Assembly: GCA_964639255.1 (NCBI GenBank)
Contig: CAZXDP010000024.1
Coordinates: forward strand, 1-35,865
DNA from: NZQO01 sp964639255
GTDB lineage: Bacteria > Bacteroidota > Bacteroidia > Flavobacteriales > Flavobacteriaceae
Direction of reading: 5' to 3'
Length of the DNA: 35,865 bases
Below are positions 17,601 through 25,352 of this stretch, in pieces. Each line of letters begins with the position of its first letter. The first letter of the stretch is position 1. A model generated the notes under the pieces. That model searched no databases, was not told the DNA's origin, and saw only the letters and a program-made list of their open reading frames with translations. The position numbers and the translations under genes are program-made.

Positions 17601-20600
17601 ATGAAAAATAGTACCCGTCTAGGCTTGGTCTTAGCCTTTCTGCTTGTGGGCATCACTCCAATACAAGCCCAACGATCCAAGAAAAATAAGGCCCCCACGA
17701 CCATTATGAAAGACTCGGTATTTATGGGTCTGAAACTTCGCAATATTGGCCCGGCTTTTATGAGCGGCCGTATCTCCCATATCGCCATTCATCCCGAAAA
17801 TGAGAACATATGGTATGTTGCGGTAGGCTCGGGCGGCGTTTGGAAAACCGTGAACAGCGGCACCACCTGGACGCCAATATTCGACGACCAGCCTTCTTAT
17901 TCCATCGGCACCATCGCCATAGATCCTAACAATCCAGATACCATCTGGGTAGGAACGGGCGAAGACGTGGGTGGCCGGCACGTTGGGTTTGGAGATGGCG
18001 TTTATAAAAGTGAAGATGGCGGTAAATCCTGGAAAAATATGGGTTTAAAAGACTCTCAGCATATTTCTCGAATTGTTATACACCCAGACGATAGCAACGT
18101 ACTCTGGGTTACGGCCCAGGGCCCGCTATGGAGCAAAGGCGGCGATCGCGGATTGTTTAAATCTACCGATGGAGGCAAAACGTGGAACAAAACCTTGGGC
18201 GATTCTGAATGGACCGGGGTAACCGATCTCGAAATGGATCCTTACAATCCCGACAGGCTTTATGCGGCCACCTGGCAACACCACCGAACCGTTGCGGCCT
18301 ATATGGGCGGCGGTCCAAAATCGGGCATTTACCGAAGTGATGACGGTGGCGATTCTTGGACCGAATTAACCAACGGGCTTCCCAACTCCAATATGGGCAA
18401 GATAGGGTTGGCCGTTTCTCCCCACAATGCCAACACCATTTACGCGGCCATAGAACTTAACCGTCGCAAGGGTGGTGTTTATCGCTCTACCGATGGCGGA
18501 AACTCTTGGACAAAACAATCAGACGCGGTATCGGGAGGTACGGGCCCACACTATTATCAAGAATTGTTCGTGTCGCCCCACCACGAAGGACGGCTCTATT
18601 TAATGGATGCAAGCATGCAAGTTTCTGATGATGCCGGTAAAACCTTTTACCGAATGAACGAGCGCAACAAGCACGGCGATAATCACGCCATTGCATTTAA
18701 GAGCGATGACCCAGACTATGTAATAATGGGCACCGATGGCGGCTTGTACGAATCATTCGACCTAACGCAAACCTGGCGCTTTATCGATAATTTGCCCGTT
18801 ACTCAATATTACAAAGTAGCCGTAGACGACGCTACCCCATTTTACAATATTTATGGTGGTACTCAAGATAACAGCACGCAAGGGGGTCCTTCAAGAACCG
18901 ACAATGTGCACGGTATTCAAAACATCGATTGGCGCGTAGTGCTCAATTGGGATGGCCATCAACCCGCTACAGAGCCTGGCAATCCTGACATAATTTATGC
19001 CGAACGACAAGAAGGCACGCTCTCGAGAATCGATATGAGCACGGGCGAGGTAGTCGATATCCAACCGCAGCCCGCCGAAGGCGAACCGGGCGAACGCTAT
19101 AATTGGGATGCACCCATTTTGGTAAGTCCCCACTCGCCTACCACCATCTATTTCGCTTCGCAACGGGTTTGGAAGTCTGAAAATCGAGGTGATTCCTGGA
19201 CGGCCATTTCAGAAGATCTTACGAAAAACCAAGAGCGTATCGAACTCCCAATAATGGGCAAAAAACAGTCGTGGGACGGGGCTTGGGATATGTTCGCCAT
19301 GTCCAATTACAACACCATAACCTCCTTGGCCGAATCTCCCAAACAAAAAGGCTTGCTTTATGCTGGGACCGACGATGGTACTGTACAGGTTACCGAGAAC
19401 GGCGGAAATTCTTGGCGAAAAATAAATGTGGGCGATATGCCGGGAGTCCCTGCTACCGCTTTCGTGAACGACATAAAAGCCGATTTGTTCGATGCTAACA
19501 CCGTTTATGTGGCATTGGACAACCATAAATACGGCGATTTTACGCCCTATTTAATGAAGAGTACCGATAAGGGCCGCAGCTGGAAATCGATAACAGGCAA
19601 CCTGCCCAACCGCACCTTGGTTTGGCGCGTCGTGCAAGATCACGAAAAGCCTGGGCTCCTCTTTGCCGCCACCGAATTTGGTATTTACTTTACCGTGAAT
19701 GGAGGGCAGCGCTGGATAGAACTTCAAGGCGGCGTGCCCACCATTTCGTTCCGCGATTTGGCCATTCAACGGCGCGAGAACGATTTGGTAGCTGCCTCTT
19801 TCGGGCGTGGCTTCTTCATTTTAGATGATTATACGCCACTTCGATCTATTTCCGAAGAATCGCTGCAGCAAGAAGCCGCCTTATTCCCTACCCGCGATGC
19901 GTGGTGGTATGTCCCGAGGCCTCACTTAGGTTTTGAGGGCGATAAGGGTAGCCAGGGAGATTCCCATTACGTTGCCCCCAACCCAGATTTTGGTGCGGTA
20001 TTTACGTATTATCTGAAAGATGGTCTGAAGAAGAACGAACAGCGCAGGCAGGAACAGGAAAAATCGTTGGGTGATGAGGATATTCCGTTTCCCGGCTGGG
20101 ATGCCCTCGAGGAGGAAACCCTTCAGCCAGACCCTAAAGTGATACTGGCCGTATCGAATTCTGAAGGAACCGTTGTTCGAAAGGTGACGGGCCCCGCAAA
20201 GGCCGGTGTCCATAGAATTGCTTGGGACTTGAGGTACCCAGCCGCCGGAATCATCTCCACGCAAGAAGAAAAAAGTGAGGGCGATGGGGAGCCACAGGGA
20301 TTGTTAGCGCCCCCTGGCACATATACGGCCACCATGTATCTTTCTGAAAACGGTACCGCTCGGCAGGTTTCGCAACCTGTTCAATTTGAGGTAAAACCGT
20401 TACGTAAAGGTGCTCTTAAAGGATCTTCCCCTCAAGAAGCCTCAGAGTTTTGGCGATCGTATGAAACATTGGTCGAGAAAAGCGCGGTGCTCAACTTTGA
20501 GTTGAACAAAGCCATGAAGCGCGCCAAGGCGATGGAGCGCGCGCTGCAACGCAGCCAAGCAAAGCCTGGACAATTGGATACCGAGTTGAACCAAGTGATA

Positions 20601-20876
20601 GGCGACCTGAACGATCTAAATTCAGAACTTAACGGAAATCTAGCCAAACAAGAGGTGGGCGAAAAAACAAACCCAACCGTTGGTGAACGAATGTTCGCGG
20701 TGTATCGTGGCATTGAACATTCTACCTACGGCCCTACGCCTTCCCAAAAAGAGCAAATGGCCATTATTGACAAACAGCTAAATTATTATGAGGCCAAATT
20801 AGGCGCAGCCCAACAAAAGCTAGAAGTTATTTACGGAAAATTGCGAAGCATGGGCGCTCCCTATGTTGAAGATTAA
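17601..20876 (+). CDS. Secreted sortilin/VPS10-type beta-propeller protein (BNR repeats), paralogue 2
   Basis: The product has 1091 aa with a signal peptide (LGLVLAFLLVGITPIQAQ, cleavage after AQA or QAQ). Eleven Asp-box motifs (for example KSEDGGKSW, KSTDGGKTW, RSTDGGNSW, KSTDKGRSW) occupy about residues 80-720, matching the 2799 gene one for one in number. Shared landmarks are RNIGP near the N-terminus, GDGVYKS, QHISRI followed by IHP, NIYGGTQDN, FGRGFFILDD and, in the C-terminal beta region, RIAWDLRYPA. The C-terminal about 150 residues form coiled-coil-like helices. It carries an acidic/basic insert (KKNEQRRQEQEKSLGDED) absent from the first copy. Databases often call such proteins glycosyl hydrolase; I see no catalytic evidence, and peptide or protein binding is as likely. 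There is no T9SS domain. A strong terminator follows. Confidence 0.85.
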   Translation: MKNSTRLGLVLAFLLVGITPIQAQRSKKNKAPTTIMKDSVFMGLKLRNIGPAFMSGRISHIAIHPENENIWYVAVGSGGVWKTVNSGTTWTPIFDDQPSYSIGTIAIDPNNPDTIWVGTGEDVGGRHVGFGDGVYKSEDGGKSWKNMGLKDSQHISRIVIHPDDSNVLWVTAQGPLWSKGGDRGLFKSTDGGKTWNKTLGDSEWTGVTDLEMDPYNPDRLYAATWQHHRTVAAYMGGGPKSGIYRSDDGGDSWTELTNGLPNSNMGKIGLAVSPHNANTIYAAIELNRRKGGVYRSTDGGNSWTKQSDAVSGGTGPHYYQELFVSPHHEGRLYLMDASMQVSDDAGKTFYRMNERNKHGDNHAIAFKSDDPDYVIMGTDGGLYESFDLTQTWRFIDNLPVTQYYKVAVDDATPFYNIYGGTQDNSTQGGPSRTDNVHGIQNIDWRVVLNWDGHQPATEPGNPDIIYAERQEGTLSRIDMSTGEVVDIQPQPAEGEPGERYNWDAPILVSPHSPTTIYFASQRVWKSENRGDSWTAISEDLTKNQERIELPIMGKKQSWDGAWDMFAMSNYNTITSLAESPKQKGLLYAGTDDGTVQVTENGGNSWRKINVGDMPGVPATAFVNDIKADLFDANTVYVALDNHKYGDFTPYLMKSTDKGRSWKSITGNLPNRTLVWRVVQDHEKPGLLFAATEFGIYFTVNGGQRWIELQGGVPTISFRDLAIQRRENDLVAASFGRGFFILDDYTPLRSISEESLQQEAALFPTRDAWWYVPRPHLGFEGDKGSQGDSHYVAPNPDFGAVFTYYLKDGLKKNEQRRQEQEKSLGDEDIPFPGWDALEEETLQPDPKVILAVSNSEGTVVRKVTGPAKAGVHRIAWDLRYPAAGIISTQEEKSEGDGEPQGLLAPPGTYTATMYLSENGTARQVSQPVQFEVKPLRKGALKGSSPQEASEFWRSYETLVEKSAVLNFELNKAMKRAKAMERALQRSQAKPGQLDTELNQVIGDLNDLNSELNGNLAKQEVGEKTNPTVGERMFAVYRGIEHSTYGPTPSQKEQMAIIDKQLNYYEAKLGAAQQKLEVIYGKLRSMGAPYVED

Positions 20877-20895
20877 AAAAACTTAAAAACTAAAG

Positions 20896-20921
20896 AAGCC
20901 CGGCAATACCGGGCTTTTTTT
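20896..20921 (+). terminator. Rho-independent terminator after the second sortilin-type gene
   Basis: The stem AAGCCCGG/CCGGGCTT (20896-20903 with 20909-20916) has a CAATA loop and is followed by T through 20921. It separates this gene from the convergent hydrolase gene. Confidence 0.92.
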
Positions 20922-21007
20922 ATTGGGAGAAGTAGTCGATGGACTTACACGAAAGCGAATGATATATCCTAAATAATCCAAAAATCCTTCTTTTAGAAGA
21001 ATTGCTC

Positions 21008-22888
21008 CTATTTACGGACCATCGGTATTTTAATAAAGGATGGGTGTTTTGCTGAATGGTGCACACTATTGGTAGCGATTACTCCTTCCTTTTCATCGTA
21101 ATTTTTGCCACCGGTATTCAAATTTCGCGCAAATCTTGGAAAATTGCTGCTTGAAATCTCAATACGAATGCGGTGGCCCTTTTTAAAATAATTACTGGTG
21201 GCCATAGGCGTTAAAGGTAGCTCATACACTTTTCCTTCTTCAATAAACACTTCCTTATCATATCCTTCTCGGTATCTGGCGCGCTGAATGGTTTCATCGA
21301 GATTGTAGGCGCGGCCATCGGGATACACATCGATAAGCTTGATGGTAAAATCGGTATCCTTCGCATCTGAAGAGACATATAGCGTACTTTCAATAAAGCC
21401 AGAGACTTCTACTCCCTCTTCTAAAGGTTCAGTGGTGTATACCAAAATATCATTTCGAGCTTCCATTTGCTGCTGGTCGAAAGATCCGCCCTTAACGGCA
21501 TTTCCAGTACAGCATACATTTCCGCCATAGGAAGGCACGGGATTCATTGGGTCGTAAACAAAGGTATCTGCCTGTTGTGACGCATTTGGCTTTTTCGTAC
21601 TAAGACGCCCATCACCAAAACGGCTATTTGCCTTGCCTTGACTGTGAAGATAGAAGGTTTGCATCGTAACATTCTCTGGGGGCCATTGGTTGGCGGCATT
21701 CCATTCGTTACTTCCCATGGTATAATATTGTACCCTAGGGGTCGTAGTTTTAAAATCGTTTTGTTCTTGCTTCAACCATAAATCGAACCACTTGTATATC
21801 TGCTCATCGTAATTCAAGCGGGCATCGCCTACGGAACGCTCACCCACAATGGTGTTCTCGGTAGCTCGCGTATAGGCACAGTGTAAGGTGGGAGCAATTA
21901 CGAGGTATTGATTTTCCCTTATCGCAGGATCACTGGCATTATTGCGTACATGATTGAATAATGCGATGTTGGGACTAATGGAAACATCGTACCACGATGC
22001 AAACCAGAAGCTGGGTACCCCAAAATCCATATCATCGTGATAGAGTCCGCCGGTATACCAATCGGAATCGTTGGGCGTTCTACGAACCATTTTGTCAAAA
22101 ATCTCTCGTTTTCCATTTATATTCTGAAGAATATCCTGAATGGGAAGGTGGGCCAATGCTTCAGACATATCTACTGGCGGATTTTCCGGGGCCAAATCGT
22201 AAAATCGGGAAATCCTAATTAAATCCTCTTGCGTAGCGCCTTCTGGGATACGCGGCTTAAACGTATCGTGCTCCACTCCATACAGCCAGGCGAAGAATAA
22301 TAGCTGTTCAACACCGCCACGGTACCAATTGCCCTGTTCGTAATAATCGCCAATACGGCCTACCCCTGCTCCGTAACCCTGCGGCACCATTGCGGCGTGC
22401 GATGGATGATCTAAGGCCGCTACGGCCATTTGCCATTCTGCTGTAGAGCTACAGCCTAAAGTACCAATTTTTCCATTGCTCCAAGGTTGGTTCTTCATCC
22501 ATTCGAAGGCGTCGTAACCATCGGTGAGGGGTACGCCCAGTATATCCCATTCACCTTCTGAAAAATAGCGTCCGCGCTCATTTTGCACCACATAAGCATA
22601 CCCACGCGAAACAGCCTCGTACGCTCGTTCTGCCGTTCGAGTTTGCTGTTCGCCGTCACCCCAACTATTAAAATTATACGGGGTTCTGGAAAAAATAATG
22701 GGGACTTTTTTATCAGTTTTCGGCCGATAAATGTCGGTCGCTAAACGGATGCCATCGCGCATAGGCATCATTACTTTTTGGTCTACCACTGCAATTTCTT
22801 CCAGTTTTTCCCAAATGGTCTGCTGGGCCGAAGCAAGTGGAATCGATAGCAATACGAATAATACTAAATGGGTAATGGGTTTTTTCAT
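21008..22888 (-). CDS. Exported CocE/NonD family hydrolase (X-Pro dipeptidyl-peptidase S15-type)
   Basis: The product has 626 aa. A signal peptide (HLVLFVLLSIPLASAQQ) indicates export. An alpha/beta-hydrolase domain follows with RDGIRLATDIYRP, the oxyanion-hole segment SRTPY (Tyr 71), and the nucleophile elbow GTLGCSSTAEW, where Ser 147 is the likely nucleophile. Asp 301 (SWYD) and His 336 (LHCAY) probably complete the triad. The C-terminal jelly-roll domain (about 400-620; YDPMNPVPSYGG, HRIRIEISSSNFPRF) is typical of the CocE/NonD and PepX_C group. These enzymes cleave acyl or peptide bonds, including beta-lactam side chains, cocaine esters or X-Pro dipeptides; the substrate here is unknown. 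The usual elbow is GxSYxG; the Tyr and last Gly are replaced here. Monocistronic. Confidence 0.9.
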   Translation of the reverse strand: MKKPITHLVLFVLLSIPLASAQQTIWEKLEEIAVVDQKVMMPMRDGIRLATDIYRPKTDKKVPIIFSRTPYNFNSWGDGEQQTRTAERAYEAVSRGYAYVVQNERGRYFSEGEWDILGVPLTDGYDAFEWMKNQPWSNGKIGTLGCSSTAEWQMAVAALDHPSHAAMVPQGYGAGVGRIGDYYEQGNWYRGGVEQLLFFAWLYGVEHDTFKPRIPEGATQEDLIRISRFYDLAPENPPVDMSEALAHLPIQDILQNINGKREIFDKMVRRTPNDSDWYTGGLYHDDMDFGVPSFWFASWYDVSISPNIALFNHVRNNASDPAIRENQYLVIAPTLHCAYTRATENTIVGERSVGDARLNYDEQIYKWFDLWLKQEQNDFKTTTPRVQYYTMGSNEWNAANQWPPENVTMQTFYLHSQGKANSRFGDGRLSTKKPNASQQADTFVYDPMNPVPSYGGNVCCTGNAVKGGSFDQQQMEARNDILVYTTEPLEEGVEVSGFIESTLYVSSDAKDTDFTIKLIDVYPDGRAYNLDETIQRARYREGYDKEVFIEEGKVYELPLTPMATSNYFKKGHRIRIEISSSNFPRFARNLNTGGKNYDEKEGVIATNSVHHSAKHPSFIKIPMVRK

Positions 22889-23103
22889 AGAAAAGAATTA
22901 TCTGTGTGATTACAACTGTAGCTTAAAATTATGGGAAATATCCTTTAGCCTTCTCTCTTATTGAAATTTTAACATTCAAACTCGCTGGTTTTGCAGGTAA
23001 TATAGTCACCGTACCTTAAAGTCTTGTTATAGTTTGTTTATGTGGCGTTAAATGGTAATCAATTTTGTGCCGTTCCTTGTATCTTGATGAAAAACAAAAT
23101 AGT

Positions 23104-23400
23104 ATGGCAACGAATAACGAAAAAAACCGAACAAAGGATACCAATTACAACAGCGACGTTACCCAACATGATTTAGAAATATTGGCTCAAGACCATGTAC
23201 GCGGCGATGGTGGCGACGATCAACAATTGCGGGAACGAGCACAAAAAATCGACTTTAGCGGGAAGAATCTCGATGTACCTGGACGTACACAAGCCAAGAA
23301 AAATAATGGCCCCAATAATCTAAAGGATGAGGAGAATAAGCTTCATAGCCAAGGTGGGCCAAACAATGAGAATCTAGAAAGAGACGATGCCGCGCTCTAG
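23104..23400 (+). CDS. Small hydrophilic protein, 98 aa, unknown
   Basis: The protein is almost without hydrophobic stretches and rich in N, D, E, K and Q; segments include QHDLEILAQDHVRGDGGDD, RAQKIDFSGKNLDVPGR and the tail NENLERDDAAL. It is probably largely disordered and cytoplasmic. The ATG at 23104 is chosen over a TTG 13 codons upstream because the residues before it are not of the same composition and lie in the promoter region (TATCTTGA just upstream resembles a -7 box). Similar proteins are annotated as hypothetical in Flavobacteriaceae; the composition recalls desiccation or stress hydrophilins, but that is only an impression. Confidence 0.65.
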   Translation: MATNNEKNRTKDTNYNSDVTQHDLEILAQDHVRGDGGDDQQLRERAQKIDFSGKNLDVPGRTQAKKNNGPNNLKDEENKLHSQGGPNNENLERDDAAL

Positions 23401-23697
23401 GATAAACCACGCATCTCATGTTCAGTAAAGTCTATACTGGCATAAAGTATTTATTGTGACTAACGCTAGTCATATAGCAATAACAGAAACATTTGTTAGA
23501 TTCAACTAATTGAACAGACCGTCGACCATTCTTAATTTCGGCGGTCATTTTCTATGCGTCAAATCGAGCATTTCGTGCTACCGAAATCAATCTTTCAGAT
23601 CGTGCTTACTTTCAGCATATTTCTGAAAAAGAATGTTTGTGAAGAGTGGTGTTTCCTCGGAAAAATCTTTTTCCGTAGAAATATCGCTAGCAAATTT
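23401..23697. other. Gene-free spacer between convergent genes, with three hairpins
   Basis: There is no convincing ORF. Three inverted repeats are visible: GACCGTCG with CGGCGGTC (23517-23524 and 23539-23546, followed by ATTTTCT), a possible weak terminator for the plus-strand 98-aa gene; TTTCAG with CTGAAA (23610-23615 and 23623-23628); and CGGAAAAA with TTTTTCCG around TC (23658-23675), only 23 bases past the stop of the minus-strand gene and perhaps its 3' end. Confidence 0.5.
23517..23552 (+). terminator. Weak candidate terminator of the 98-aa gene
   Basis: An eight-pair stem with one G-T pair and a 14-base loop is followed by the short T-rich ATTTTCT. It lies 117 bases past the stop codon. 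The loop is long and the T run poor, so support is limited. Confidence 0.35.
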
Positions 23698-24354
23698 TTA
23701 TTCTTCCTTGAAAACTGTAATGGTGGCTTTATAGCCGGTAAGCAAATTCCATTCCTTGGCCGATACCAACTGACCCTTATCGTCGTAAACGTGCAATTCG
23801 GCGGTATTTGGGCCAGAAGATCCTTGGTTTAGCGCTTCAAACTCAATACGGTTAATTCCCTCTTGGAGGGGAAGATCGAAACCGTGAAAACTATTGCGAA
23901 GCGTTACCCGCGACTGCACGATGTCGCCATTTACATACACTCGAATTACATCGCCATCCTCATATTGATGGTCGCGGTACACCACATTTACCAAATGTCC
24001 TTCGGTGGTAATGCGACCCAGATTTTGATCTCTTCCAAATTCCTTTGTCGCCTCCTTATCCTTAGTAAAATATTTCGGTGCTTTATTCGACTTATTATCG
24101 AGCAATCCATCGTCTTTACCAAATTCAATTTCTTGTTCCTCGGTGCCTAGGTTGGTATCCATCTTGGGCGCGAAAGGATCCTTTGGCACGGTAAGACTCG
24201 GTGTTTTGGTTGCCGGAAGTTCCATGCCCGTAGGCGCCCTAAAATCGTCTTCAACAGCTTCTATCTTAAGTGTTATAGTAGGATTCTCTATCTGTCCCCA
24301 CACTGAAGAAAACCCTACCAAGAGGGCAATAATACAACTAAGAAAATTTTTCAT
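23698..24354 (-). CDS. Secreted protein with conserved C-terminal beta-type domain, 218 aa
   Basis: A signal peptide (FLSCIIALLVGFSSVWGQ, cleavage after VWG or WGQ) is followed by a polar linker with short basic/acidic motifs (about 25-115). A compact C-terminal domain (about 120-218) contains DGDVIRVYVNGDIV, FDLPLQEGINRIEFEALNQG, PNTAELHVYDDKG and WNLLTGYKATITV. This domain recurs in Bacteroidota secreted proteins and looks like an Ig- or carbohydrate-binding-type beta sandwich; no function is established. There is no T9SS sorting domain, so it is probably periplasmic or surface-linked by other means. It starts 45 bases after the aldo/keto reductase stop and is probably the last gene of the minus-strand cluster from 27868. 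Confidence 0.75.
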   Translation of the reverse strand: MKNFLSCIIALLVGFSSVWGQIENPTITLKIEAVEDDFRAPTGMELPATKTPSLTVPKDPFAPKMDTNLGTEEQEIEFGKDDGLLDNKSNKAPKYFTKDKEATKEFGRDQNLGRITTEGHLVNVVYRDHQYEDGDVIRVYVNGDIVQSRVTLRNSFHGFDLPLQEGINRIEFEALNQGSSGPNTAELHVYDDKGQLVSAKEWNLLTGYKATITVFKEE

Positions 24355-24399
24355 GTCAACTCGTAAATGTTACATGCGAAGCAAGAATTGAACCAAAAT

Positions 24400-25350
24400 T
24401 TATGTGGCGCTCACTTTGTCCAACAATTCTTTTTCGTCTAACGTCAATTCTAGAAATACCGCATCTTTGAGCGGTTGCAGATGTTCTAACTTGGTAGCAC
24501 TCACTACTGGGGCAGTAACAAGGGGATGGTGCAGTATCCAAGACAGCGCGACCGCTGCAGCCGAGGTGTTATGGGTGGCTGCCACGTTTTCAAGGGCTGC
24601 TATAATTTGCTGAGTGCGCTCATTGAAGTGTTTGGCAACGTAACTTGTTCTCGAGGATTGTTCAATATCTTGCTCCGTTTTGTATTTTCCCGTTAGCAGT
24701 CCACTGGCGAGTGAAAAATAGGTCACCACGCCAATATGGTGCCTTTTGCATACCTGAGCTAGTTCCCCCTCGAAGTTTTTACGGTTCACCAAGTTATATT
24801 CGGGCTGGTACACACGATATAAGGGCAGGCTCGATCTCTTGGCCGTTTCTAACGAGGCATCCAATCGAGCTGGCGAAAAGTTACTGGCACCTATATAACG
24901 TACTTTTCCAGCGTCTATAAGCTTTTGAAAAGCCCCTAACGTTTCTTCGGGCGGTGTTTTTTCATCGTCCTTGTGCGCATAATACAAATCGATATAATCA
25001 GTTTGCAATCGCTGTAGCGAAGCGTCTACCGATTGCTGGATGTGCTTTTCTGAAATATCGATTCCCCCCTGCCCCATATCCATACCGACCTTCGTACAGA
25101 CGATCATCTTCTCACGATTACCGCGGCTCTTCATCCATTTTCCTATAATCGATTCTGATTCTCCGCCGGTATTGCCATTGTACCATCGACTATAAACATC
25201 GGCAGTATCGATGCAGTTTACACCCATTTCGGCGACAGCGTCCAGAATTTCAAAAGATTCTCTTTCATTGAGCGTCCATCCAAAAACATTCCCGCCAAAT
25301 ACGATTGGCGCAATTTGCAATGAGGTATTTCCGAAAATAATTTTTTTCAT
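24400..25350 (-). CDS. Aldo/keto reductase
   Basis: The product has 316 aa, a cytoplasmic NAD(P)H-dependent carbonyl reductase of the AKR superfamily with a (beta/alpha)8 barrel. The catalytic tetrad is complete: Asp 48 (CIDTAD), Tyr 53 (ADVYS), Lys 87 (CTKVG) and His 126 (YYAHKDD). Further family motifs are YIGASNFSPARL, QPEYNLVNR and SGLLTGKYK, the last resembling the YajO/Tas-type subgroup. Substrate is unknown. It begins only two bases after the stop codon of the upstream M14 peptidase gene, so the two are very likely co-transcribed and translationally linked, although I know of no shared pathway. Confidence 0.92.
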   Translation of the reverse strand: MKKIIFGNTSLQIAPIVFGGNVFGWTLNERESFEILDAVAEMGVNCIDTADVYSRWYNGNTGGESESIIGKWMKSRGNREKMIVCTKVGMDMGQGGIDISEKHIQQSVDASLQRLQTDYIDLYYAHKDDEKTPPEETLGAFQKLIDAGKVRYIGASNFSPARLDASLETAKRSSLPLYRVYQPEYNLVNRKNFEGELAQVCKRHHIGVVTYFSLASGLLTGKYKTEQDIEQSSRTSYVAKHFNERTQQIIAALENVAATHNTSAAAVALSWILHHPLVTAPVVSATKLEHLQPLKDAVFLELTLDEKELLDKVSAT

Positions 25351-25352
25351 AG

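Noticed and set aside
23554..23832. 92-codon plus-strand ORF in the spacer and across the end of the secreted-protein gene
   Set aside because: It is rich in F, C and K without pattern and half of it is antisense to the conserved C-terminal domain of the minus-strand gene.
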